Shown here: positions 1 through 6,390 of the stretch, piece after piece
Numbering within the stretch: the first letter of the stretch is position 1
How the letters are laid out: every line of letters starts with the position of its first letter
Assembly: GCA_021204735.1 (NCBI GenBank)
Contig: JAJPYV010000043.1
Span: forward strand, 1-6,485
Origin: Prevotella sp.
GTDB lineage: Bacteria > Bacteroidota > Bacteroidia > Bacteroidales > Bacteroidaceae
Direction of reading: 5' to 3'
DNA length: 6,485 bases
The notes under the pieces: model-generated
Databases searched by the model: none
What the model saw: the letters and a program-made list of their open reading frames with translations, nothing else
Told to the model about the DNA's origin: nothing
Program-made: the position numbers and the translations under genes

Positions 1-14
1 GGGTAGGGAGGGGC
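1..14. repeat. G-rich (plus) / C-rich (minus) intergenic tract with a KOPS-like octamer
   Basis: Just past the lolA stop codon the plus strand reads GGGTAGGGAGGGGC; read in the direction of lolA transcription it is a CCCCTCCCTACCC-type tract. C-rich runs of this kind occur as dispersed intergenic sequence in Prevotella and related genomes, from my general knowledge of these genomes, so this may be the edge of such a repeat cut by the window. Bases 1-8 also match the E. coli FtsK-orienting consensus GGGNAGGG exactly. No hairpin partner is visible inside the window, so it cannot be called a terminator. With one copy and a truncated end, the repeat call is tentative. Confidence 0.3.
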
Positions 15-20
15 TTTCCT

Positions 21-626
21 TTACCTAAGGTCTATCACTTCCGCTTGTGGATAGTCTTTTGAATTGAATTGGAATTCAGAATCACTGTAATTCTGTGTAT
101 TGAAGTCAGACACCTTGATTGTAGTCCAATTGCTGTTATTGAGCATCCTGATTTCTGTGGGATGATAATTTTTGTCGATAGTTACGTACAGTTCCTTGAT
201 AGTACGTTTAGTGTCAGTTGCAGTAAGGTGTATCTCCCACCCTGCCGTAACAGTTTTCATACTTAGATTGAAACCACTCTTATAAAGGTTAATAAACTTA
301 TAAGGGTTCATTGACTGTTGCTGAGCCTCGGTAGGAGTACTTACGTTGACCTCATTACTGTTCTTCATGTAGGTCCATTGTGTAGTGCCGTCATACCACA
401 CCGTGGCTGTTACTGTCTGCGCCTTGAACTTGTTGCCTTTTATGGATATCGTTCCAGAGGTACTTCCCTTACTTGTAGTCATACTGAAACTTGCGCTTGC
501 GCCACCTGCATTACCAACAATTGTCGCTGTCTTGTCAAGAATTGTGCGTGCCTGCTGCTCGTCCTGTGCAAAAATGCCAATAGCCATGAACATGGCAACA
601 GTAATTAAAATTATTCTTCTCATCAT
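21..626 (-). CDS. lolA: Outer-membrane lipoprotein carrier protein LolA
   Basis: This is a 201-residue periplasmic chaperone of the LolA family. In the Lol pathway it accepts lipoproteins released from the inner membrane by the LolCDE ABC transporter and carries them to the outer membrane. Residues 1-20 form a signal peptide: two arginines (3-4), a hydrophobic stretch, then a predicted signal peptidase I site IFA|QDE that leaves Gln21 as the mature N terminus. No lipobox cysteine is present, which fits a soluble periplasmic protein. The mature part looks like the half-barrel LolA fold, with short strands such as GTISIKGNKFKA (59-70) and VWYDGTTQWTY (76-86), NPYKFINLY (107-115) and a C-terminal FQFNSKDYPQAEVIDLR (185-201). 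Length is close to E. coli LolA (203). Translation may begin at either of two adjacent ATGs (626 or 623). There is no Shine-Dalgarno sequence; the 17-bp spacer after ftsK is A/T-rich, so lolA probably shares the ftsK transcript. Only the signal-peptide part overlaps no other candidate function; family assignment is firm. Confidence 0.9.
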   Translation of the reverse strand: MMRRIILITVAMFMAIGIFAQDEQQARTILDKTATIVGNAGGASASFSMTTSKGSTSGTISIKGNKFKAQTVTATVWYDGTTQWTYMKNSNEVNVSTPTEAQQQSMNPYKFINLYKSGFNLSMKTVTAGWEIHLTATDTKRTIKELYVTIDKNYHPTEIRMLNNSNWTTIKVSDFNTQNYSDSEFQFNSKDYPQAEVIDLR

Positions 627-643
627 ATTATTATTTAAATCTG

Positions 644-3076
644 TTATTTTCTTAATTTTGAAAGGAACGTCTCCAGACTGTTCTCGTCTTGTATGAGTAC
701 CTCACGAGGCTTGCTGCCTTGCGCTGCCCCGACAATGCCCATCTTCTCCATCTGGTCCATAAGTCTTCCGGCACGGTTGTAGCCAATAGAAAACTGTCGT
801 TGTATCATACTTGTAGAGCCCTGCTGTGTGAGGACTATCTTGCGTGCAGCCTCCTCGAACAAAGGGTCAAGACTTCCCAAATCTGATGTCTCACCACCGA
901 AGTCGCCACCCTCGTCTGTAGCTGGCTCTGGCAAATCCATTGGATTCAATGGTCCTGGTTGATCACTAATAAAGGTGTTGATAGTTTCTATCTCGGAGGT
1001 GTCCACGAAGCCGCACTGCACTCTGACTGGCTCATTGCCGTTGAGGAAAAGCATATCTCCCCTACCGATGAGTTGGTTGGCGCCAGGACGGTCGAGAATT
1101 GTACGGGAGTCTATCATAGCACTCACCTTAAATGCCATCCTGCCAGGGAAGTTTGCCTTGATATTACCAGTTATAATAGTTGTGGTTGGGCGTTGTGTGG
1201 CAATTATCATGTGAATACCCACGGCACGGGCAAGTTGGGCAATACGTGCTATCGGCATCTCAACCTCCTTGCCAGCTGTCATGATAAGGTCACCGAACTC
1301 ATCTATTACTACTACGATATATGGCATATACTCATGACCGTCGGTGAGCCTTAACTGATGATTGACATACTTTTTATTATATTCCTTGATATTTCTCACA
1401 CCTGCCTTCTTGAGCAAGTCGTAACGAGTATCCATGAGTTTGCAAAGACTGTTAAGCGTGCGCACCACCTTGGTAACATCAGTTATTATCGAGTCTTCGT
1501 TGTCATCTGGTACTTTCGCCATAAAATGGTTGGCTATCGGAGCATAGACACTGAACTCTACCTTCTTCGGGTCTATAAGCACAAACTTGAGTTCGTTAGG
1601 ATGTTTCTTATATAACAATGATGTGATAATCACATTAAGTCCGACAGACTTTCCCTGTCCAGTTGCACCTGCCACCAACAAATGTGGGATTTTCGCCAAA
1701 TCGACCATGAACACTTCATTCATAATAGTCTTACCAATAGCGATAGGCAAGTCCATTGTCGTCTCCTGGAAACGTTTCGAGTTGAGAATGCTTTCCATAG
1801 AAACGATGTTCTGCTTAGCATTAGGTACCTCAATACCAATTGTTCCCTTGCCTGGAATAGGTGCTATAATACGTATACCAAGAGCTGCAAGACTGAGTGC
1901 TATATCATCTTCCAAATTCCTTATCTTCGAAATTCTTACACCCTCTGCAGGTGTAATCTCGTAGAGAGTGATAGTAGGTCCAACCGTTGCGGTAATAGTC
2001 TTTATCTGCACACCGAAATTGTTGAGTACCTCCACAATGCGGTTCTTATTCGCCGTCTGCTCTTTCATGTCTATGTACGGCTTACCGTCATTATCGTATG
2101 TCTTGAGCAAGTCAAGCGTAGGATATTTATATTTAGTCCATGGCTCTTTCGGATTTATAGGAACTGACAAATCGGTACTGCCTGACACGTCATCGGAACT
2201 CGCTGTAGCCTCTTGCTTGGAGTCAACAATTTCCAACTGCACGTCATCTCCTTTTTTGTCTTCCTCATCATCCTTTTGCTCATCTTCTTTAACTACAGGT
2301 TCTTCATTATCGGGAAACTCCACCTTTTGGGTAGATGGGTTATCAAATACCAACTGAGCATCTGACTGTTGGCTTTCTGCCGCCACTTTCTGTTCTGTCT
2401 CCACATCGTTGGTAACAATAAACTTAACTTTCCTGGATATTGCCTTGACTGGATTAAGCACTTTCCTTACCACATTGATAGTCTCTTTGGTGATGTATGT
2501 AAGAAAGAACAGAGCAGTAAGAACAAGGATTATCATCAATCCAGGCACACCCACTATGTTCTCAATCCACTGACAACAAAACAGTCCATGATTACCTCCA
2601 GGATTAAACACCAAACTACCCATAATCGGGGTAAGTATTTTTGCGGATGCTATTGACAGCCATACCATCACCACTACTATGCAAAGGAAACTCTTAAGCA
2701 AGTTGATATCGTATGCTTTAATAATTCTGAGACCGGCGAGCCCCATGAAAATCGGAACAAAAAATGCTGAGAAGCCAAAACATTTTGCTATAAAGAAATA
2801 GGATACCAATGCACCAAAGGCGTTACAACTATTGTGAAAAGCCTTATCTGTGTTGAAAATCTCTCCAGGACGCAAGTCAAGCACGAGACTCTGGTCATCA
2901 GCAGCCGTAGAAAAATATGAGCAGAAAGCTATAATCACATAGATAGCAAGGGAGATTAGTGTTATCCCCACTATAAAATTAATAATGTCATTATGCAAGA
3001 TACTCCTGAAACCTATTACCTCGCTAAATGATTTGGTTGAGTTACTACTATTACTACTTTTCTTTTTCTTAGCCAT
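644..3076 (-). CDS. ftsK: FtsK/SpoIIIE-family septal DNA translocase
   Basis: An 810-residue membrane-anchored ATPase that pumps chromosomal DNA through the closing septum and, in studied species, activates XerCD recombination at dif. A Lys/Ser-rich cytoplasmic start (2-16) precedes an N-terminal membrane domain with about four segments (roughly 32-54, 84-117, 127-149, 178-196). An acidic linker (about 220-310) follows. The alpha region (about 345-420) contains VGPTITLYEITPAEGV. The RecA-like motor has Walker A GATGQGKS (470-477), IDPKKVEFSVY (501-511), Walker B VVVIDEFGDL (588-597, D592/E593), IATQRPT (625-631) and SRTILDRPGA (657-666). The winged-helix gamma domain, which reads KOPS DNA in E. 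coli, is at about 740-810 with QRQFSIGYNRAGRLMDQM (759-776). All key ATPase residues are present and the gene is full length; the linker is far shorter than in E. coli FtsK. An in-frame stop lies 13-15 nt upstream of the ATG with no other start between, which fixes the start. It is the first gene of a probable ftsK-lolA unit. Confidence 0.97.
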   Translation of the reverse strand: MAKKKKSSNSSNSTKSFSEVIGFRSILHNDIINFIVGITLISLAIYVIIAFCSYFSTAADDQSLVLDLRPGEIFNTDKAFHNSCNAFGALVSYFFIAKCFGFSAFFVPIFMGLAGLRIIKAYDINLLKSFLCIVVVMVWLSIASAKILTPIMGSLVFNPGGNHGLFCCQWIENIVGVPGLMIILVLTALFFLTYITKETINVVRKVLNPVKAISRKVKFIVTNDVETEQKVAAESQQSDAQLVFDNPSTQKVEFPDNEEPVVKEDEQKDDEEDKKGDDVQLEIVDSKQEATASSDDVSGSTDLSVPINPKEPWTKYKYPTLDLLKTYDNDGKPYIDMKEQTANKNRIVEVLNNFGVQIKTITATVGPTITLYEITPAEGVRISKIRNLEDDIALSLAALGIRIIAPIPGKGTIGIEVPNAKQNIVSMESILNSKRFQETTMDLPIAIGKTIMNEVFMVDLAKIPHLLVAGATGQGKSVGLNVIITSLLYKKHPNELKFVLIDPKKVEFSVYAPIANHFMAKVPDDNEDSIITDVTKVVRTLNSLCKLMDTRYDLLKKAGVRNIKEYNKKYVNHQLRLTDGHEYMPYIVVVIDEFGDLIMTAGKEVEMPIARIAQLARAVGIHMIIATQRPTTTIITGNIKANFPGRMAFKVSAMIDSRTILDRPGANQLIGRGDMLFLNGNEPVRVQCGFVDTSEIETINTFISDQPGPLNPMDLPEPATDEGGDFGGETSDLGSLDPLFEEAARKIVLTQQGSTSMIQRQFSIGYNRAGRLMDQMEKMGIVGAAQGSKPREVLIQDENSLETFLSKLRK

Positions 3077-3097
3077 CCGAGATGTTACTTAATTATG

Positions 3098-3134
3098 CAA
3101 AAGTAATTGAAAATTATCAGAGTAAGTTACAAAA
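3098..3134 (-). promoter_or_regulatory. Candidate Bacteroidetes promoter for ftsK-lolA
   Basis: Read on the minus strand, TACTTTTG (3105 to 3098) matches the Bacteroidetes -7 consensus TAnnTTTG. A TTTTG (3134 to 3130) could be the -33 element, although the 24-nt gap is slightly longer than usual. Transcription would start near 3091, giving a leader of about 14 nt before the ftsK ATG at 3076. The position just upstream of ftsK supports the call. An AT-rich region can produce such a match by chance, and no transcript data are available. Confidence 0.5.
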
Positions 3135-3149
3135 GTGCTCTTTTTTTTA

Positions 3150-3157
3150 TATTTTTG
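3150..3157 (+). promoter_or_regulatory. Candidate -7 promoter element for the exonuclease-methyltransferase-tilS cluster
   Basis: TATTTTTG fits the Bacteroidetes -7 consensus TAnnTTTG. It sits 20 bp before the ATG at 3178, so a start near 3163 would leave a leader of about 14 nt, mirroring the ftsK side. The expected -33 position (about 3126-3130, GTTAC) is a poor match to TTTG, which weakens the call. A run of eight T residues (3141-3148) lies immediately upstream of the element. Confidence 0.45.
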
Positions 3158-3177
3158 CAAACTGTTAATCACGACTT

Positions 3178-3840
3178 ATGAAGAAAATCATATATGATAA
3201 GTTTAACAAAAATGAAATCCCTGCATTGCCAAGAGTTTTATTTAAAGGGCGCATTATTGTAATAAGCACGCTGTACGAAGTGGATAAAGCCGTGGATTAT
3301 CTGCTTTCACAACAAATATTGGGCGTTGACACTGAAACGCGTCCGTCATTCAAAAGAGGACAAACCCACAAGGTTTCTCTGCTTCAGGTATCCACACACG
3401 ACTTATGTTTTCTTTTCCGATTAAACCTTATCGGGTTGCCAACAGGATTGATAAGACTTTTGGAAGATACTACCGTACCGAAGATAGGATTATCGTTACG
3501 TGATGATATTATGTCTCTAAAAAAGAGAGCTGATTTCAAGTATGGGAATTTCATTGACCTTCAGAAACATGTAGGTGAACTTGGGGTAAAGGATTTGAGC
3601 CTACAGAAGTTGTATGCTAATTTTTTTCGGGAAAAGATAAGCAAGACTGCAAGATTAAGCAATTGGGAGAACGACATATTGACGGAAAAGCAAAAGCTGT
3701 ATGCCGCCACAGATGCATGGGCGTGCATCAAACTTTATGAGGAGTTACAACGATTGGAAGTAACAGGCGATTACGAACTTGTAATAGTCGAAGGTTATGA
3801 AGTTGCTGCAGGACAACCTACGAAAAATACTCCCAATTAA
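3178..3840 (+). CDS. DEDDy 3'-5' exonuclease domain protein (RNase D/WRN-exonuclease type)
   Basis: A 220-residue protein that is almost entirely a single DnaQ-like 3'-5' exonuclease domain. The DEDDy catalytic set is intact: Exo I GVDTETRPSF with D51 and E53, Exo II GLSLRDDI with D110 as the most likely metal ligand (D109 adjacent), and Exo III LYAATDAW with Y175 and D179. The family removes nucleotides from the 3' end of nucleic acid with two metal ions. The Exo III block resembles that of Werner-type exonucleases, and RNase D shares the same fold. There is no HRDC or helicase domain, no signal peptide and no membrane segment, so it should be cytoplasmic. An in-frame TAA 10-12 nt upstream and the absence of other starts fix the ATG at 3178; no Shine-Dalgarno is present. 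It is first in a cluster with an rRNA methyltransferase (26 bp downstream) and tilS, which suggests RNA as the substrate, but the sequence alone cannot decide between RNA and DNA. Confidence 0.88.
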   Translation: MKKIIYDKFNKNEIPALPRVLFKGRIIVISTLYEVDKAVDYLLSQQILGVDTETRPSFKRGQTHKVSLLQVSTHDLCFLFRLNLIGLPTGLIRLLEDTTVPKIGLSLRDDIMSLKKRADFKYGNFIDLQKHVGELGVKDLSLQKLYANFFREKISKTARLSNWENDILTEKQKLYAATDAWACIKLYEELQRLEVTGDYELVIVEGYEVAAGQPTKNTPN

Positions 3841-3866
3841 ATTCATAGTTCTAAGATATTAACAAG

Positions 3867-5048
3867 ATGTACAGACAAGTATATTTAAAAAAAGGTAAGG
3901 AAGACAGTCTGAAACGCTTTCATCCATGGGTGTTTTCTGGGGCATTAAGTCATATTGACGATGGTATTGTGGAGGGCGACATCGTTAGGGTTATCACCTG
4001 TCAAGGCGACTTCATAGCCATTGGTCATTACCAGATAGGTAGCATCGCTGTCAGAATACTTTCGTTTAAGGACATAACGATTGACGACTCTTTTTGGAAA
4101 TCACAACTACTGTCAGCCCTTACAATGCGACAACGTTTAGGCATAGCTGACAATCCTGAAAACAACACCTTCCGACTGGTACATGGCGAGGGTGACAACC
4201 TACCAGGATTGGTAATTGACTGCTATGGAAAAACTGCCGTGTTGCAAGCTCACAGTGTAGGCATGCACGTATGCCGCAAGGATATAGCACGTATTTTAAT
4301 AGAGGTGATGGGCGACCGTATCAGCAACATATTCTACAAAAGTGAGACAACACTGCCGTTCAAGGCTGACCTTGGACAGGAAAACGGGTTTCTATATGGT
4401 GGGAGCAACGACAACATCGCAATGGAAAACGGATTGAAATTTCACGTGGATTGGCTGAAAGGTCAGAAGACAGGGTTTTTCGTTGACCAGAGAGATAACA
4501 GAAAACTGCTTGAGAGTTATGCTAAAGACAAAACCGTTCTCAACATGTTCTGTTATACGGGTGGTTTCTCTTTCTATGCCATGAGAGGAGGAGCAAAAGT
4601 CGTTCACTCTGTTGATAGCAGTGCGAAAGCAATAGAATTGACTATTGCAAACGTAGAGTTAAACTTCCCTAACGATAAGCGTCATCAAGCCTTTTGCGAT
4701 GATGCGTTCAAATTTTTAGACTCTTCGGAAAATAAATATGACCTTATTATATTAGACCCTCCTGCCTTTGCAAAGCACCGTTCTGCTTTGCATAATGCAC
4801 TGAAAGGCTACACACGCCTCAACGTCAAGGCTCTTGAACGCATAAAAAAAGGCGGCATATTGTTTACTTTCAGTTGCAGTCAAGTGGTAACAAAGGATAA
4901 TTTCCGTAACGCTGTGTTCACTGCGGCAGCCCTAACCGGCAGAAAAGTGAGTATCCTTCACCAACTCCATCAGTCTGCCGACCATCCTATAAATATCTAT
5001 CATCCAGAAGGAGAATACCTCAAAGGACTGGTTCTTTATGTTGAGTAA
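3867..5048 (+). CDS. rlmI: Class I SAM-dependent rRNA (cytosine-C5) methyltransferase, RlmI/RlmK-like
   Basis: A 393-residue member of the COG1092 family whose E. coli member RlmI makes m5C1962 in 23S rRNA; the exact target here is inferred. Residues about 1-75 match the N-terminal PUA-type RNA-binding domain (FHPWVFSGAL, 18-27). Then come the family signature GEGDNLPGLVID (107-118), a central domain, and QKTGFFVDQRDNR (200-212) leading into the Rossmann methyltransferase fold. SAM-binding motif I is NMFCYTGGFS (226-235), D250 is the likely ribose-binding acid, DPPAF (297-301) is motif IV, and FSCSQ (335-339) holds Cys337, the probable catalytic nucleophile by analogy with RlmD (RumA). The end PEGEYLKG (380-387) is also typical. 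Length is close to E. coli RlmI (396). The gene lies 26 bp after the exonuclease, has no Shine-Dalgarno, and overlaps tilS by 11 bp. No defect is seen. Confidence 0.93.
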   Translation: MYRQVYLKKGKEDSLKRFHPWVFSGALSHIDDGIVEGDIVRVITCQGDFIAIGHYQIGSIAVRILSFKDITIDDSFWKSQLLSALTMRQRLGIADNPENNTFRLVHGEGDNLPGLVIDCYGKTAVLQAHSVGMHVCRKDIARILIEVMGDRISNIFYKSETTLPFKADLGQENGFLYGGSNDNIAMENGLKFHVDWLKGQKTGFFVDQRDNRKLLESYAKDKTVLNMFCYTGGFSFYAMRGGAKVVHSVDSSAKAIELTIANVELNFPNDKRHQAFCDDAFKFLDSSENKYDLIILDPPAFAKHRSALHNALKGYTRLNVKALERIKKGGILFTFSCSQVVTKDNFRNAVFTAAALTGRKVSILHQLHQSADHPINIYHPEGEYLKGLVLYVE

Positions 5049-6390
5049 GTCATTCTTAAAAAAAATCTCCAACTATATCGCTTTCCACAAACTATTAAGC
5101 AAGGAAGATAAACACCTCGTGGCACTTTCAGGAGGTGCAGACAGTGTATGTCTGACACTTTCTCTAAAACAGTTGGGCTATGATATTGAGGCAGCCCATT
5201 GTAATTTTCACTTGCGTGGAGATGAATCTGACCGTGACGAGAGTTTTTGCATCAATTTCTGTGAGCAAAACGGGATTAAATTGCATATTGCACATTTCGA
5301 TACCATATCCTTTGCAAAAATGCACAAAATAAGTATCGAAATGGCAGCCAGAGAACTAAGATACTCATATTTCAAACAATTGAAAGACGACATCGGAGCG
5401 GCAACAGTCTGTGTGGCACATCATCAAAATGACACAGTTGAAACTGTTCTTATGAATCTTATCAGGGGAACAGGCATACAAGGACTAACAGGCATACATG
5501 CAAAAAACGGTCATATCGTGCGCCCTTTGCTGTGCGTATCACGAAACGATATTGAGAAAGAACTGAAGACCATAGGACAGAATTTCGTAACCGACAGTAC
5601 GAACCTCGAGGATGATGTGGTAAGAAACAAGATAAGACTCGATATAATTCCTCTTATGCAAAAGATAAACCCTTCCGTCAACGAAAGTATCGCAAAAACT
5701 GCGGAACGTGTGGGTGAGGTCGCACGTGCCTTCAATTCTGTAATTGATGATGAGGCGAAACAAGTGATGAACACAGGCGAAAACGATAGCATCAACATTT
5801 CAATAGATGCGCTGAAAGCATCTGTTTCTCCTGAAAACCTGCTATACCATATATTTAAAGGATTTGGCCTCACGCCATCACAGATAGAACAAATCAACAA
5901 CGCTATAAATTCAGAGCCTGGCAGGGTATTCCTTTCCTCATCACACCAAATTCTCATTGACAGAGAGAAAATCATCATCGAACCATTAAGCAAATCCGTT
6001 CCAAAAAGTATTACTATCCCCGAAGAAGGCTTATATATTTATAATGAGAAGATGAAATTCCGTGTAGAATTTGTTGACTACGACCAAAACACGCAGATTT
6101 GCAAGGATAACAACTGTCTTTGTGCCGACTTAGAGAAAGTTAATTTTCCACTTACAATTCGTAACTTAAAATCGGGAGACCGCTTTATTCCTTTCGGAAT
6201 GAAAGGAACAAAACTTGTCAGCGACTATTTAACAGATAGAAAACGAAACTTATTTGAAAAAAAACGTCAAATTATAATAACAGATTCATCAGATAAGATA
6301 ATTTGGATTGTTAACGAAAGAATAGATAATAGATTTCGCATTACCGATAACACAAAAAGAATGTTAAAAATCTCTTGCGTCACGAAATAG
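5038..6390 (+). CDS. tilS: tRNA(Ile)-lysidine synthetase TilS
   Basis: A 450-residue cytoplasmic enzyme that uses ATP to attach lysine to C34 of the CAU-anticodon tRNA(Ile), so that it is charged with isoleucine and reads AUA; normally essential. The N-terminal PP-loop ATPase domain has SGGADS (31-36), AAHCNFHLRGDESDRDE (52-68), EMAARELRYSYF (101-112), AHHQNDTVETVLMNLIRGTG (127-146), TDSTN (185-189) and RNKIR (196-200). The C-terminal TilS domain carries IRNLKSGDRFIPFGMKG (374-390), SDYLTDRK (395-402) and a closing NERIDNRFRITDNTK (426-440). Where many relatives have HxxDD, this protein reads H-H-Q-N-D, so N131 replaces the first aspartate while D132 remains. The ATG lies inside the last codons of the methyltransferase gene in a different frame (11-bp overlap), which suggests translational coupling; the PP-loop at residue 31 fits this start. 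The last 120 coding bases fall to about 25% GC. Confidence 0.96.
   Translation: MLSKSFLKKISNYIAFHKLLSKEDKHLVALSGGADSVCLTLSLKQLGYDIEAAHCNFHLRGDESDRDESFCINFCEQNGIKLHIAHFDTISFAKMHKISIEMAARELRYSYFKQLKDDIGAATVCVAHHQNDTVETVLMNLIRGTGIQGLTGIHAKNGHIVRPLLCVSRNDIEKELKTIGQNFVTDSTNLEDDVVRNKIRLDIIPLMQKINPSVNESIAKTAERVGEVARAFNSVIDDEAKQVMNTGENDSINISIDALKASVSPENLLYHIFKGFGLTPSQIEQINNAINSEPGRVFLSSSHQILIDREKIIIEPLSKSVPKSITIPEEGLYIYNEKMKFRVEFVDYDQNTQICKDNNCLCADLEKVNFPLTIRNLKSGDRFIPFGMKGTKLVSDYLTDRKRNLFEKKRQIIITDSSDKIIWIVNERIDNRFRITDNTKRMLKISCVTK

Noticed and set aside
17..31. CCTT/AAGG short stem at the lolA stop codon
   Set aside because: Four base pairs around the last codons is too weak for a terminator and expected by chance.
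69..608. Plus-strand open frames opposite lolA (69-266, 318-608)
   Set aside because: The minus-strand frame has a clear signal peptide and LolA motifs; the opposite frames have cysteine-rich, low-plausibility products.
1682..2167. 161-codon plus-strand open frame opposite ftsK
   Set aside because: It runs antisense to a strongly conserved gene, its product resembles no family I know, and several other plus-strand frames (for example 1587-1964 and 959-1354) overlap it in the same way; these are shadows of ftsK.
5511..5993. 160-codon minus-strand open frame inside tilS
   Set aside because: It is antisense to the conserved tilS reading frame, has no recognisable domain and no promoter-like sequence; a shadow frame.
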